64,000 bases of DNA from Deltaproteobacteria bacterium. Lineage in GTDB: Bacteria; Myxococcota; Kuafuiibacteriia; Kuafuiibacteriales; Kuafuiibacteriaceae. The notes beneath the pieces were generated by a model, which did not search any database, was not told where the DNA came from, and worked only from the letters and a program-made list of their open reading frames with translations. Shown one piece after another: positions 8,114 through 18,057 of this stretch (position 1 is the stretch's first letter; the number at the start of each line of letters is the position of its first letter). The stretch spans positions 186,001 to 250,000 of the forward strand of contig JACKEN010000006.1 of the NCBI GenBank assembly GCA_020632995.1, in the 5' to 3' direction. The position numbers and the translations under genes are program-made.

Positions 8114-11100
8114 ATGCTGATCTGCCCCGGCGCGCCTGCCCTCTCGGACGCCCGCCTCGAGCGGCGCCTGGCCGCGGTCCGCGCGAGCAACCCCGGCGTC
8201 ACCGACCTGGCCGCGAGCCACGTGCACGTGGTCGACGTCGACGGCGCGCTCTCGGCCGAGGAGCGGGCGGTGCTCGACCGGCTGCTCCAGTACGGCCCGG
8301 CGCGGGCCGAGCACCCGGTGCAGGGGGCGCACCGGTACGTCCTGCCTCGGCTCGGCACCATCTCGCCGTGGTCCAGCAAGGCGACCGACATCGCGCACAT
8401 CTGTGGCCTCCAGCGGGTGCGACGGATCGAGCGTGGGGTGATGTGGACCTTCGCCGGCACCATCGGCGACGAGGTGGCCCTGCGCCGGGCGATCCACGAC
8501 CGGATGACCGAGACGGTGCTCACCGACCTGGCGGGGGCGGCGCGGCTGTTCGAGCACCACGCGGCGCGGCGGCTCGAGGCGGTGCCGCTGGGCGCGGCGG
8601 GGCGCGAGGCGCTGGTGGCCGCGAACCAGCGCATGGGTCTGGCCCTAGCGCCGGACGAGATCGACTACCTGGTGGAGGCCTTCACCGCGCTGGGGCGCGA
8701 CCCCCACGACATCGAGCTGATGATGTTCGCCCAGGCGAACTCGGAGCACTGCCGCCACAAGATCTTCAACGCGGAGTTCGTCATCGACGGTGAGCCGCAG
8801 GATGCGTCGCTGTTCAAGATGATCCGGAAGAGCACCGAGGCGAGCCCCGATGGGGTGCTGTCCGCCTACAGCGACAACGCGGCGGTGATCGAAGGCAGCC
8901 TTGCAGACCGCTTCTTCGCCCACGGCGACGGGGTGTACCGGGCGACGCGCGAGCCGGTGCACATCCTGATGAAGGTCGAGACCCACAACCACCCCACCGG
9001 CATCAGCCCCTTCCCGGGGGCGGCCACCGGCTCGGGGGGTGAGATCCGCGACGAGGGCGCCACCGGCCGGGGATCCAAGCCCAAGGCGGGCCTGGTGGGC
9101 TTCTCGGTCTCGAACCTGCGCCTGCCCGGCGACGAGCAGCCCTGGGAGCGGGACTTCGGGCGCCCCGAGCGCATGGCCTCGGCCCTCCAGATCATGCTCG
9201 AGGGCCCGATCGGCGGCGCCGCCTTCAACAACGAGTTCGGCCGGCCCGCGCTGGCCGGCTACTTCAGGACCTTCGAGCTCGAGGTGGGGGGCGAGGTCCG
9301 CGGCTACCACAAGCCGATCATGATCGCGGGCGGCTACGGCAACATCCGCGCGGACCACGTGGCGAAGGGCAGGATCCCGCCCGGGGCCGCCATCGTGGTG
9401 CTCGGCGGGCCCGCGATGCTCATCGGCCTCGGCGGGGGCGCGGCGTCTTCGCTCGACGCCGGCGCGTCGGCGGAGGACCTCGACTTCGCCTCGGTGCAGC
9501 GGGACAACGCCGAGATGGAGCGGCGCTGCCAGGAGGTCATCGACCGCTGCTGGGCCGCCGGCGACGCCAACCCGGTGATCTCGATCCACGACGTGGGCGC
9601 GGGTGGCCTGAGCAACGCGCTGCCCGAGCTGGTGAACGACAGCGGGCGCGGCGCGATCTTCGAGCTGCGCGAGGTGCCCAACGACGAGCCGGGGATGGCC
9701 CCGCACGAGATCTGGTGCAACGAGTCGCAGGAGCGCTACGTGCTCGCCATCGATCCCGAGCGCCTGGCTACCTTCGAGGCGTGGTGCGCGCGGGAGCGCT
9801 GCCCCTACGCGGTCCTCGGCCGGGCCACCGAGGAGGGCCAGCTCGTGGTCACCGATCGCCTCTTCGGCGATCGCCCCATCGACATGCCGCTCGAGGTGCT
9901 GCTCGGCAAGCCGCCGCGCATGCGGCGCGATGTAAGCAGCCTTGCCGCGGCGCCGGAGGCCTTCGACGCGGAGCGCGTAGACCTCGAGGAGGCGGCGCAA
10001 CGCGTCTTGCGCCTGCCGACGGTAGGGGACAAGACCTTCCTCGTGACCATCGGCGATCGGACCATCACCGGCATGGTCACGCGGGACCAGATGGTGGGCC
10101 CCTGGCAGGTGCCGGTGGCCGACGTCGCGGTGACCACCAGCGCGCTGTCCGGCTACACCGGGGAGGCGATGGCGATGGGCGAGCGCACCCCGGTGGCGCT
10201 CCTCGACTCCGCCGCCGCGGCCCGGATGGCGGTGGGGGAGGCGGTCACGAACCTCGCCGCCGCCTCCATCGAGGGCCTCGGCAAGGTGCGGCTGTCCGCG
10301 AACTGGATGGCGGCGGCCGGGCACCCGGGCGAGGACGCGCGGCTGTACGAGGCGGTGAAGGCGGTGGGCACCGAGCTGTGCCCCGCCCTCGGGATCGCGA
10401 TCCCGGTGGGCAAGGACTCCATGTCGATGCGCGCCCGGTGGGACCAGGGCGGTGAGGACCGCGCGGTGGTCTCCCCCGTCTCCCTCATCGTCACCGGCTT
10501 CGCGCCGGTGGACGACGTGCGGCGCACCCTGACCCCTCAGCTGCGGCTCGACCTGGGCGAGACCGCGCTGTTGCTCGTGGACCTCGGCCAGGACCGGCTC
10601 GGGGCGAGCGCTCTGTGCCAGGTGTTCAGCACGATCGGGGCCGAGCCGCCGGACCTCGACGACCCCGCGCTCCTCACCGGCTTCTTCTCCGCCGTGCAGG
10701 CCCTGAACCGAGCGGGGACGCTGCTCGCGTACCACGATCGCTCCGACGGCGGCCTCCTCGTCACGCTGGCGGAGATGGCCTTCGCGGGCGGGGCGGGGCT
10801 CGAGATCGCGCTGCCCCAGACCGAGAGCGCGCACGCGGCGGCGCTCTTCAGCGAGGAGCTCGGCGCGGTGCTCCAGGTTCGGGCAAGCGATGTCGACGTG
10901 GCGCTCGAGGTGTTCGAGGCCCACGGCCTGGGGGCGCGGGTGGCGCGCATCGGTCGGCCGGTGCCCGGGGACGCGGTGCGCATCACGCGCGGCGGCGCGG
11001 TGCTCCTGTCGACCACCCGCACCGCCTTGAGGGAGGCGTGGTCCTTCACCACCCACCGCATGCAGACCCTCCGCGATCACGCCCCGTCCGCGGCGGAGGA

Positions 11101-11968
11101 GCACGCCCAGCGCCTCGACGCCGAGGACCCCGGCCTCTCGGCCCACGTCGGCTTCGACCTCGCCGAGGACGTCGCGGCGCCCTTCATCGCCACCGGCGCC
11201 CGCCCCAAGATGGCGATCTGCCGGGAGCAGGGCGTCAACGGCCAGGTGGAGATGGCCGCCGCCTTCGATCGCGCCGGCTTCGAGGCGGTCGACGTGCACA
11301 TGAGCGACCTGCAGAGCGGCCGGGTCACCCTCGAGGGCTTCCGAGGCCTGGTGGCGTGCGGCGGCTTCTCGTACGGCGACGTGCTCGGCGCGGGGGAGGG
11401 CTGGGCGAAGGCCATCCTCTTCAACCGCGCGGTGCGAGACCAGTTCGCGGCCTTCTTCGCGCGCGAGGACACCTTCGCCCTCGGGGTCTGCAACGGCTGC
11501 CAGATGCTGTCCAACTTGCACGAGCTGATCCCCGGCGCAGAGCGTTGGCCGCGCTTCGTGCGGAACCGCTCCGAGCAGTTCGAGGCCCGTCTGGCCCGGG
11601 TGCGGGTCGAAGAGAGCCCGTCGGTCCTGCTCCGGGGGATGCAAGGCTCCTTGCTCCCCATCGCGGTGGCGCACGGCGAGGGCAGGGTCGAGCTGTCGGC
11701 GCGCTCCGAGGCGGTGTCCGGCTCGGGCCTGGTGACGATGCGCTTCGTCGACAACCGCGGCGCGGTCACCGAGGCCTACCCCGCCAACCCCAACGGCTCA
11801 CCCGACGGGATCACCGGCCTCACGAGCGCAGACGGCCGGGTCACGATCATGATGCCGCACCCCGAGCGGGTCTTTCGCGCCGTGCAGTACTCGTGGCGAC
11901 CCGACGGGTGGGGCGAAGACGGGCCGTGGATGCGCTTGTTCCGGAACGCGCGCGCCTGGGTGGGGTGA
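8114..11968 (+). CDS. purL: phosphoribosylformylglycinamidine synthase (single-chain PurL)
   Basis: Fourth step of purine synthesis: FGAR + glutamine + ATP to FGAM. At 1284 residues it matches the long single-chain form of gamma-proteobacteria (E. coli about 1295). The N-terminal and linker regions lead to [12 protein letters not shown], then the first ATP-grasp-like half with [19 protein letters not shown], the second half with [10 protein letters not shown], and a C-terminal glutamine amidotransferase domain with nucleophile GVCNGCQ and the His-Glu pair MMPHPERVF. The start ATG at 8114 gives MLICPGAP, which aligns with family N-termini; the frame extends upstream but into the regulator's promoter. 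Transcribed divergently from the FNR-like gene across 142 bp that hold only a weak hairpin (8017-8033). No other purine genes are nearby. Confidence 0.97.
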   Translation: MLICPGAPALSDARLERRLAAVRASNPGVTDLAASHVHVVDVDGALSAEERAVLDRLLQYGPARAEHPVQGAHRYVLPRLGTISPWSSKATDIAHICGLQRVRRIERGVMWTFAGTIGDEVALRRAIHDRMTETVLTDLAGAARLFEHHAARRLEAVPLGAAGREALVAANQRMGLALAPDEIDYLVEAFTALGRDPHDIELMMFAQANSEHCRHKIFNAEFVIDGEPQDASLFKMIRKSTEASPDGVLSAYSDNAAVIEGSLADRFFAHGDGVYRATREPVHILMKVETHNHPTGISPFPGAATGSGGEIRDEGATGRGSKPKAGLVGFSVSNLRLPGDEQPWERDFGRPERMASALQIMLEGPIGGAAFNNEFGRPALAGYFRTFELEVGGEVRGYHKPIMIAGGYGNIRADHVAKGRIPPGAAIVVLGGPAMLIGLGGGAASSLDAGASAEDLDFASVQRDNAEMERRCQEVIDRCWAAGDANPVISIHDVGAGGLSNALPELVNDSGRGAIFELREVPNDEPGMAPHEIWCNESQERYVLAIDPERLATFEAWCARERCPYAVLGRATEEGQLVVTDRLFGDRPIDMPLEVLLGKPPRMRRDVSSLAAAPEAFDAERVDLEEAAQRVLRLPTVGDKTFLVTIGDRTITGMVTRDQMVGPWQVPVADVAVTTSALSGYTGEAMAMGERTPVALLDSAAAARMAVGEAVTNLAAASIEGLGKVRLSANWMAAAGHPGEDARLYEAVKAVGTELCPALGIAIPVGKDSMSMRARWDQGGEDRAVVSPVSLIVTGFAPVDDVRRTLTPQLRLDLGETALLLVDLGQDRLGASALCQVFSTIGAEPPDLDDPALLTGFFSAVQALNRAGTLLAYHDRSDGGLLVTLAEMAFAGGAGLEIALPQTESAHAAALFSEELGAVLQVRASDVDVALEVFEAHGLGARVARIGRPVPGDAVRITRGGAVLLSTTRTALREAWSFTTHRMQTLRDHAPSAAEEHAQRLDAEDPGLSAHVGFDLAEDVAAPFIATGARPKMAICREQGVNGQVEMAAAFDRAGFEAVDVHMSDLQSGRVTLEGFRGLVACGGFSYGDVLGAGEGWAKAILFNRAVRDQFAAFFAREDTFALGVCNGCQMLSNLHELIPGAERWPRFVRNRSEQFEARLARVRVEESPSVLLRGMQGSLLPIAVAHGEGRVELSARSEAVSGSGLVTMRFVDNRGAVTEAYPANPNGSPDGITGLTSADGRVTIMMPHPERVFRAVQYSWRPDGWGEDGPWMRLFRNARAWVG
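9997..10010. repeat. GCAA-N6-TTGC palindrome, copy 4
   Basis: In purL, read as GCG CAA CGC GTC TTG CGC: CAA with in-phase TTG. Confidence 0.75.
11641..11654. repeat. GCAA-N6-TTGC palindrome, copy 5
   Basis: GCAAGGCTCCTTGC in the glutaminase part of purL, read as ATG CAA GGC TCC TTG CTC. Confidence 0.75.
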
Positions 11969-11980
11969 GCCGGTCCGAGG

Positions 11981-12586
11981 TCACTCCGGCGAGGTCATCG
12001 GGGGCGGCCTCGCGGTGCGGGGAGCGCCCTCGCTGAGCCGGGCCGAGAGCCAGGCCCGCGCCCGGTCCAGGTCGAGGTGGACCGTCCTCACCGAGACCCC
12101 GAGGGCCTCGCCCGTCTCCTCTGCCGTGAACCCGCCGAACACCTTGCACTCGAGGGCCCGCGCCGCGCGCTCGTGCTCCTGACCGAGCTTGTCGAGGAGG
12201 TCGTCGACCTGCAGGAGGTGCTCGACCTCGGCCGGGACCCCCACCGCCTCCTCGTCCAGGGCGAGCGGGTGACCACCCCCGCCCCGCTTCGCGGCCACGC
12301 GGCGGCGCGCGTGATCGCAGACCACCTGGCGCATCGCGCGCGCGGCGAGGGCGAAGAAGTGGCCCCGATCGCGGGTCTCGGAGCCCATCAGCCGCAGGTA
12401 GCTCTCGTGCACGAGGCCGGTGGTGTCGAGGGTGTCCTGGCGGCCGGCCGAGCGGGCGACCCGGCGGGCGATGATCTTGAGGTCCTCGTACACCAGCTTG
12501 AAGGCCTGGTTGCGGGCCTCGAGGTCCCCGCGGGCCGAAGCCTGGAGGAGGGCGGTGAGGTCGGTCGATTCCTCTCGAGCCGTCAA
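11981..12586 (-). CDS. ECF sigma factor, ECF_sub/TIGR02999-like
   Basis: Alternative sigma factor of 201 residues. The sigma2 region runs over about 10-95 (LVYEDLKIIARRVARS, GLVHESYLRLM, FFALAARAMRQVVCDHARRR) and sigma4 over 125-185 (HERAARALECKVFGGFTAEETGEAL with the helix-turn-helix GVSVRTVHLDLDRARAWL). This spacing and the D-H-A-R-R-R element are typical of the Acidobacteria/Planctomycetes/myxobacteria group usually found next to Ser/Thr kinases. The start is TTG at 12586, inside the sequence TTGA, where the kinase gene's stop TGA begins one base later. Translation is therefore probably coupled to the kinase, and phosphorylation by it is the expected control. It converges with purL across 12 bp. 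Confidence 0.9.
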   Translation of the reverse strand: MTAREESTDLTALLQASARGDLEARNQAFKLVYEDLKIIARRVARSAGRQDTLDTTGLVHESYLRLMGSETRDRGHFFALAARAMRQVVCDHARRRVAAKRGGGGHPLALDEEAVGVPAEVEHLLQVDDLLDKLGQEHERAARALECKVFGGFTAEETGEALGVSVRTVHLDLDRARAWLSARLSEGAPRTARPPPMTSPE

Positions 12587-15273
12587 CGGTTGCCCCCCAC
12601 GTGTTGCGCCACCCTTGGGTGCAAGGCCAGCGCGGCGGCCAGGCGCTTCGCGTTGACGAGGTTGTACTCCCCGGGGCCCACCGCGGCCTCGAGCCTGGGC
12701 AAGACGGCTTGCACGAGGCTTCGGGCCTCGTCCTCCTCGCCCGCCGCGGCCAGGGCCCGGGCCAGGTCAACCCTGACGATGTCAGCGTCGAAGGACGCCT
12801 CGCCGTACGCCTCGGCGAAGGTCGCCACCAGGGGTCGCAAGCTGGCCGCGGCGTCGGCCGAGTGGCCCCGCCCCAGCGCGACGAGGGCTCGGGTGCGCTC
12901 GGAGATCCGGCGCACCGGCGCCAGCTCGGCCCGCTCTCCGACCTCCGCGTCGAGCTGGTCGAGGTAGGGGAGGGCGGCGGCCGGTCGGCCTGCCCACACC
13001 TCGACCTGCGCGAGCCGAAGGGTATCGCGGAGCCAGAGGAAGCTGGCCTGGCCCGAGCCCCGCGGCGGGCGCGAGGCCGTGATCTCCCTCCTCGCCTCAT
13101 CGAAGCGGCCGAGGAGGGCGAGGGTGCGGCCGTGGTTGGAGCGCAAGATGGACTGCGCCTCGGGGGTCGGGGCCTCGAACGACATCGCTTGTCGGAACAG
13201 GGCCTCAGCCCGGGCGTACTGGCCATCGGACTCCAGGATACTGGCCAGGTTGTTGAGGGTGACGCCCTCCGCGGGGCTGTCACCTCGGTCCGCCAGGAGG
13301 GTCGCAGAGCGCTCCATGGCCGAGGCCGCGAGATGGAAGCGCCCCGCCTCGTTGGCCGCGCTGGCGAGGTCGTTGTAGAGGACGCCGAGCCAGGTCCCCC
13401 GGCCGCCCACCGCGGGCTCCTGGACCGCGATCGCCTCCTGGAAGCGCTGGATGGCCTCGTCGAGCCGCCCCAGGAGCAGGAGCGCTTGCGCTTCCTGGTG
13501 CAGACCCTTGCTCTGCATGACGTGGTCGGGCGGGAGCTGAGACAGGATCTTCCGGAGTCGGCGCGCCGCGGCGAGGCTCGCCTCCCCGTCGCGTCGCCCC
13601 ACCTGAACGGCCGAGAGCATGTGGTTGGCCTGGATCAGCTGGTCCAGGGTGACCCCATCCACGCCGATGGTGGCCGAAGCGATGGGGGCGAGCTCTGCCT
13701 CGGCGGCGTCGAACTCCCCCATGCTGTAGAGCGTCCCGCCCAGCGCCGCGCTCACCTCTCGGGCGAGGTTGCTGTCGTCGGGGCCGTACTCGCGCTGGAG
13801 CACCTGTGCCCGCCGGGCCGCGGCCATGGACTGATCCAGGAGGCCGGCGTTGGCAAGTTGCACTGCCGCGAGGGCGTGGACGTCGGCGAGCCAACGTCCC
13901 TGTGCGTCGTCCCGAACCTCACCCATGGCGGTGGTTGCCGTCCGGATGAGCTCGAGGCCCTTCCTGGGATCGCCCAGCTGGCCGTGGATGTCGGCCAGGA
14001 GGGCCAGGAGGGCAGGGGTGTCCTCGGGCGGCGCGGTGCCCACCTTGGCCTCGGCCGCCGCCAACAGCTCGCGCACGGTGAGGCTCCGGCCCCCGGAGAC
14101 ATCGGGGCCAGCGGCCTCGAAGGTGGCGGTGATGAAGTCCAGCACCTCTTTGGTCCGACGCGCGTCCCGCTCCGCCGCCGCCTGCGCGCTGCGGGCCTCG
14201 GCCTCGGCGGCGACGGCGCGGCTGCGGCTCGCCTCGAGCTGCACCACGAAGGCCCCGGTCGCCACCACCGCCGCCAGCGCCAGCGCCAGGGGGACCCGTA
14301 ACCGCCACGCCAGCTTACGGGCGCGATACACCGCGCTCGCGCGTGCCCGAACCGGGAGCCCATCGGCCCAGCGCGCGACGTCCTCGAGGAGCGCGTCCAC
14401 CGTGGGGTAGCGCTCCTCGGCGACCTCGGCCCGGGCCCTGTCGAGGACCGCGGCGAGGTCGCGATCCACCCCCACCGGAGCGATGGCAGGCTCGCTTGCG
14501 CGGTCATCGCCTTTCTTGCCGGTGAGGAGCTCCCTGAGGAGGGTGCCCAGGCCGTGGACGTCGGTGCGGGTGGTGATCGCGCCGCCCCGCAGCTGCTCGG
14601 GCGCCGCGTAGCCCGGCGTGTAGATGCGGGTGGAGGTCTCCTTGCTGTCGCCGGACACGTCGAGGAGCTTGGCGACCCCGAAGTCCAGGAGCTTGGGCTG
14701 GCCGTCTGCGCGCACCAGCACGTTGGCGGGCTTGATGTCGCGGTGGATCACCAGGCGCTGGTGGGCGTGGGCCACCGCCTCCGCCACCTGCCGCCACAGG
14801 GCCACCCGCGCGTCCCGATCGAGCCCGGCGCGGGCCACGTGGGCCAACAGGCCCTCGCCCTCGACCAGCTCCATCACCAGGAAGGGCTGCCCGTCGGCGG
14901 TCTCGCCGCCGTCCAACAGGCGCGCGATGGCGGGGTGGTCGAGCTCGGCGAGGATCTGGCGCTCCTGCCGGAGCCGCCGCAGCCCGTCCTCGGTGGGGAA
15001 GCCGCGGATCAGCTTGATCGCGACCCGCCGGGTGAAGGCGCCATCACCCCGCTCGGCCAGGAGCACGGTGCCCATGCCGCCGGCGCCGAGCTCCTCGACC
15101 ACCGTGTAGTCGCCGAGGCGCTGCCCGGCGGCCGGCGCGTTGCGGCTCGCGATGGCCTCGGCGAGGTCGGCGTCGGTGTCCTCGCCGCGCAGGAAGGCTT
15201 GCAATCGGCGCGCCGCCACGTCGGTCGCGGCGTCGAGCGCGTTGGAGTCGTCGGGGTCGCCGCCATGAGGCAT
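12583..15273 (-). CDS. transmembrane Ser/Thr protein kinase with C-terminal TPR-like repeats
   Basis: 896-residue receptor-like kinase. Kinase domain about 55-310: Gly loop GAGGMG (63-68), Lys 87 in VAIKLI, catalytic HRDIKPAN (177-184), DFG (197-199) and APE in GYAAPEQL (about 224-226). A single membrane span follows at about 327-345 (VPLALALAAVVATGAFVV), then a coiled-coil-prone stretch rich in Ala, Arg and Glu, and a long helical repeat region (400-890) of TPR character. The repeat region should lie outside the cytoplasm and sense a ligand or partner. The ATG at 15273 has GGGAGG upstream but only one base from the start codon. The downstream ECF sigma gene overlaps its stop codon, which suggests a kinase/sigma signalling pair. 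Confidence 0.93.
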   Translation of the reverse strand: MPHGGDPDDSNALDAATDVAARRLQAFLRGEDTDADLAEAIASRNAPAAGQRLGDYTVVEELGAGGMGTVLLAERGDGAFTRRVAIKLIRGFPTEDGLRRLRQERQILAELDHPAIARLLDGGETADGQPFLVMELVEGEGLLAHVARAGLDRDARVALWRQVAEAVAHAHQRLVIHRDIKPANVLVRADGQPKLLDFGVAKLLDVSGDSKETSTRIYTPGYAAPEQLRGGAITTRTDVHGLGTLLRELLTGKKGDDRASEPAIAPVGVDRDLAAVLDRARAEVAEERYPTVDALLEDVARWADGLPVRARASAVYRARKLAWRLRVPLALALAAVVATGAFVVQLEASRSRAVAAEAEARSAQAAAERDARRTKEVLDFITATFEAAGPDVSGGRSLTVRELLAAAEAKVGTAPPEDTPALLALLADIHGQLGDPRKGLELIRTATTAMGEVRDDAQGRWLADVHALAAVQLANAGLLDQSMAAARRAQVLQREYGPDDSNLAREVSAALGGTLYSMGEFDAAEAELAPIASATIGVDGVTLDQLIQANHMLSAVQVGRRDGEASLAAARRLRKILSQLPPDHVMQSKGLHQEAQALLLLGRLDEAIQRFQEAIAVQEPAVGGRGTWLGVLYNDLASAANEAGRFHLAASAMERSATLLADRGDSPAEGVTLNNLASILESDGQYARAEALFRQAMSFEAPTPEAQSILRSNHGRTLALLGRFDEARREITASRPPRGSGQASFLWLRDTLRLAQVEVWAGRPAAALPYLDQLDAEVGERAELAPVRRISERTRALVALGRGHSADAAASLRPLVATFAEAYGEASFDADIVRVDLARALAAAGEEDEARSLVQAVLPRLEAAVGPGEYNLVNAKRLAAALALHPRVAQHVGGNR
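12699..12712. repeat. GCAA-N6-TTGC palindrome, copy 6
   Basis: In the kinase gene (minus strand) as GTG CAA GCC GTC TTG CCC. One-mismatch relatives lie in the same gene at 13143, 14486 and 15189. Confidence 0.75.
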
Positions 15274-15306
15274 GCCTCCCCTATCTGCACCAGCGGGCGG
15301 TTCGAG

Positions 15307-15536
15307 TCAGCGGTAGAACTTATTGGTGGCAATGTTCGCGGCGTAGCTTCCATTCTTGAGGAAACATGCTGCGGCGGAGTTGTCGTTTGTGGGCACGAAG
15401 GTCCACGCGCGGCAACCTTGGCCCGCGACCTCGTTTGGCAGGCGGCCTCGCAGGTGGCAGGATTGGCCGGAGTGGGGACGAATCCGCGGTCGTCGCCGCC
15501 CCAGGACTCGACGTTCACGACCCGGCCTTGGCGCAC
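15307..15536 (-). pseudogene. PAN/Apple-domain remnant, frameshifted
   Basis: The minus strand encodes a PAN-like module in two frames. The first part reads VESWGGDDRGFVPTPAN then CEAACQ. After a shift near 15432 the second part reads NEVAGQGCRAWTFVP, then AAACFLKNGSYA, and ends at the TGA 15307-15309. The C-x3-C, C-R-A-W-T-F and C-F-L-K-N landmarks match PAN domains. Restoring one A in the run at the shift (CCAAACG) joins the halves. No convincing start exists: a GTG at 15536 is possible, and the segment begins just after the metalloprotease stop. It may be a degraded separate gene or a lost C-terminal extension of that protease. A sequencing error at this base would make it intact. Confidence 0.62.
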
Positions 15537-15549
15537 TCCGTCTCCGCGC

Positions 15550-17427
15550 TCAGAACCTGGAGAACGTGGCGTCCTCGTAGCCCGGCGCCTTCACCGTGAA
15601 CGTCTGCAGCCGCGGCCTGACCGTGCAGAGCCCACGGAAGCAGGTGTAGATCAGGCGGACCGGGTAGTCGAAGGGCCGCCCGAGCACGCTGATCTGATTG
15701 CCGTCGAGCCACACGGTTCCGGCGGTCAGCGGTGCTCCGCTGAAGTGGTTGGTGCCCGTGACGGTGATGTTGGTGCTCACCGACGTGTGGCTGTTCTCGA
15801 CGATTGACAGGCTCATGGTGGTGGGCCAAGACCACGACACGTTCAGGCTCCCGCTCAGCGAACCCTGGGTCACCACGGTCACGCCGTGGCCGTCCGGGAA
15901 CTGCAGGACGGCGCTGTCCGAGCCCTGAAGATAGGGGCCGTTGCCGATGGTGTTGGTTGCGGGATTGTAGAGTGCGACCTCGTCGACGCCCGGACCGATC
16001 CGCCACATCGCCACTCCATCGCCGCGGCCATCGGCGTCGTAGCCGATCTGGGAGCGCCGCTCGAGGAAGAAGTAGGTGTTGGGGGTGCCGAGGATCAGGG
16101 AGGATTGATAGTTCGGGTCGCCGTCGAGGGACAGGGTCCCCGAGGTGGGTTGGGCCAGATCGAGGCTGACCACCCGCGGCCGGTTCCAGCCGAGCTGGAA
16201 TCGGTGCCAGGCGTCGAGCATCAGCGTGTGCGTCGCATCGGGGCCGGCATCGATCCAGATGGTGGCGGCCATGGTGCTCGCCCTCTCGCTGCCCAGGCCG
16301 TACATGTCCCCCGCGCCGAGGGTGTGGAGGCTCTCGTGGGCCAGGGTGGCGAACTGCACCTCGTCCTCGATCTCGGCGACGTATCCCGGGCAGGCCCGCA
16401 GGTTGCGGGTGCCGCTGTCGAGGCCATCGATGCACCCCACCGTTCGAGCGGCCCCGGCGATCCGGCCGCCGCAGTTCCCGATCACCATGAACTGCAGCTC
16501 GTCGTGCCGAACCGTCCCGTCGCGATCGAGATCGAAGCGCGCAAGATCGAGGCGCCCCGCCAGGCTGGTGCTGATGATGTCCTGGAGCACTGGCCCGGTG
16601 TCGCAGCCCGAGTCGGTTGTGGGGCGGTCGAAGGGGCCGAAGTGCCCGCCGTCGATCCACTGGAAGAGCCCGCTGGAGGCGGCGTCGAGGAACCCGTTGA
16701 GGCGTGGGAAGCCGGTGCCGAAGATGAGGTCCTCGTAGTACGCGACGCCATGGGCCAGCCCACCCGACGGGCCCAGGGTGTAGTTCACGTAGACCCGCAC
16801 CAGGGGCACGTGCTGGGTGGCGTGGCCGGCGGAGCGGCGCTTCTGACCGAAGCCGAAGGTTGCCTCCAGGGAGGTGTCGGCGGCCAGCCGGGGAGTGTAG
16901 TGCTGCGCGATGCTGCCGTTGCAGGCCGACAGCACTATGGTGCTGCCGGTGCCGCTCGTGGTCAGGCAGCTGCTGCCGATGCGCAGCTCACCCGCCGGGC
17001 TGAGGGTCCACGCGCGGGCGTCTGCGTTGATGCACGCCATCGTGGTGGCGTAGCGGGGAGAGTTCCGGAAGAGGGCCAGGGTCGGCGCCAGACAGACTCC
17101 GGTGCTCACGCTCTGGATCTCTCCGGTCGGGTGCACGCGCCACTGCTGGCTGGGCCCGCCGGTGCAGGTGGTGGGGGTGAGCAGGCCGTTGATCTCACTC
17201 GCCACGTCGAGACAACCCGCTCCTGCCTCGAGGGTGATCGGCATCGGCCGCTCCGCCGGTGTGGTGAGCGCGCTCTCGGTAACCTCGAAGGCTGGTTCTG
17301 GGCCACCGCAGGCCAGAAGGGACAGGGTGAGCAGGCCGCAGGCCCCTGCGGTGCTCAGCGATCCGGTGTACCTCGGTCCCGGTGGTCGAAGGTCTTGGAG
17401 GTGGGGAGTGAGCTCGGAGCGCTTCAT
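15550..17427 (-). CDS. secreted lipoprotein: ricin-type lectin domain plus M6-like metalloprotease
   Basis: 625-residue exported protein. The lipoprotein signal ends LTLSLLAC (Cys about 40). Residues about 55-180 have the beta-trefoil lectin pattern (GCLDV, QQWRV, GVCLAP, ARAWTL, SCLTT, CNGSIAQHY). From about 200 a metallopeptidase-like domain follows, with the zinc motif HESLH in LAHESLHTLGAGDMYG, which resembles the H-E-F-G-H-x-x-G-x-x-D-x-Y of immune-inhibitor-A (M6) proteases. The last 130 residues look like beta-sandwich. The lectin part would bind carbohydrate and bring the protease to a glycan surface, a plausible trait in a predatory or biomass-degrading bacterium. The GTG at 17439 would add four residues. 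Confidence 0.8.
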   Translation of the reverse strand: MKRSELTPHLQDLRPPGPRYTGSLSTAGACGLLTLSLLACGGPEPAFEVTESALTTPAERPMPITLEAGAGCLDVASEINGLLTPTTCTGGPSQQWRVHPTGEIQSVSTGVCLAPTLALFRNSPRYATTMACINADARAWTLSPAGELRIGSSCLTTSGTGSTIVLSACNGSIAQHYTPRLAADTSLEATFGFGQKRRSAGHATQHVPLVRVYVNYTLGPSGGLAHGVAYYEDLIFGTGFPRLNGFLDAASSGLFQWIDGGHFGPFDRPTTDSGCDTGPVLQDIISTSLAGRLDLARFDLDRDGTVRHDELQFMVIGNCGGRIAGAARTVGCIDGLDSGTRNLRACPGYVAEIEDEVQFATLAHESLHTLGAGDMYGLGSERASTMAATIWIDAGPDATHTLMLDAWHRFQLGWNRPRVVSLDLAQPTSGTLSLDGDPNYQSSLILGTPNTYFFLERRSQIGYDADGRGDGVAMWRIGPGVDEVALYNPATNTIGNGPYLQGSDSAVLQFPDGHGVTVVTQGSLSGSLNVSWSWPTTMSLSIVENSHTSVSTNITVTGTNHFSGAPLTAGTVWLDGNQISVLGRPFDYPVRLIYTCFRGLCTVRPRLQTFTVKAPGYEDATFSRF

Positions 17428-17514
17428 GCCCGAGGACACGCAGGGCGCGCGAGCATCGTGCAGGAAGCCTTCACTTTTCTCGGGGCGCTGCGTGGCAGGA
17501 GGGTACGGAGGGGG

Positions 17515-18057
17515 TCAGTTCAGGCACGGGCTGCCGTAGCGATAGCTGATGGCCCACAGCGCGTTGGCGCCGTTGTAGTTCCCGACCGGGGTCCCCCAGC
17601 CGTAGATGATGCCGTTCGCGCAGGCGACGGTCTGGAAGGCGAGCCGCGACCCCCATCGCTGGTTGGTCCCGCTCCCCCGGCTCAGCGCCGAGTCGAAGGT
17701 GAAGGCCAGCGGATCGGTGGCGTTGACTTGGGTCGAGAACGGCTGCCCGGCGACGTCGCTCCGGTAGCGGTCGTTGAAGACCGCAAGCCCGGGGCCGCAC
17801 CATGACGCGCCCCTGAACTCTCCCGCCGCGGCGTTCCAGGCCAGCTTGATCTGCCCGCCGTTCCAGGTGTCCGTGGAGAACGCGTTGCTCGACACCAGGC
17901 CGTTCTTCTGGACGGTGGTGATGAAGACGTCGATCGTGTAGCCCTGGTTGCTCTTCTGCTGCCACTCGGCGGCGATCTGAGCGCAGGTCTGGGCTGAGGC
18001 GAGGGCGGGGGCAAGCAGGGTCAGGCCGGCGGCGAGGGCGGTGTAGGTCAGTCGCAT
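17515..18057 (-). CDS. small secreted protein, unknown
   Basis: 180 residues with a clear signal peptide (LTYTALAAGLTLLAPALA, cleavage at ASA-QT). The mature part is polar, with cysteines at TCAQI, SWCGPG, VACANG and PCLN, so probably two disulphides, and many Asn/Gly/Trp residues (TWNGGQIKLAWN, TNQRWGSR, GIIYGWGTPVG). No family was recognised. It lies 87 bp upstream of, and in the same direction as, the lectin/metalloprotease gene. An ATG at 18057 preceded by GAGGAGACAAAGAG fits a good ribosome site. Confidence 0.8.
   Translation of the reverse strand: MRLTYTALAAGLTLLAPALASAQTCAQIAAEWQQKSNQGYTIDVFITTVQKNGLVSSNAFSTDTWNGGQIKLAWNAAAGEFRGASWCGPGLAVFNDRYRSDVAGQPFSTQVNATDPLAFTFDSALSRGSGTNQRWGSRLAFQTVACANGIIYGWGTPVGNYNGANALWAISYRYGSPCLN

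Noticed and set aside
15009..15536. Continuous 175-codon minus-strand frame running from the PAN remnant into the kinase gene
   Set aside because: Only its first third makes sense as protein; beyond the frameshift it is a shadow of the PAN second half and the kinase.
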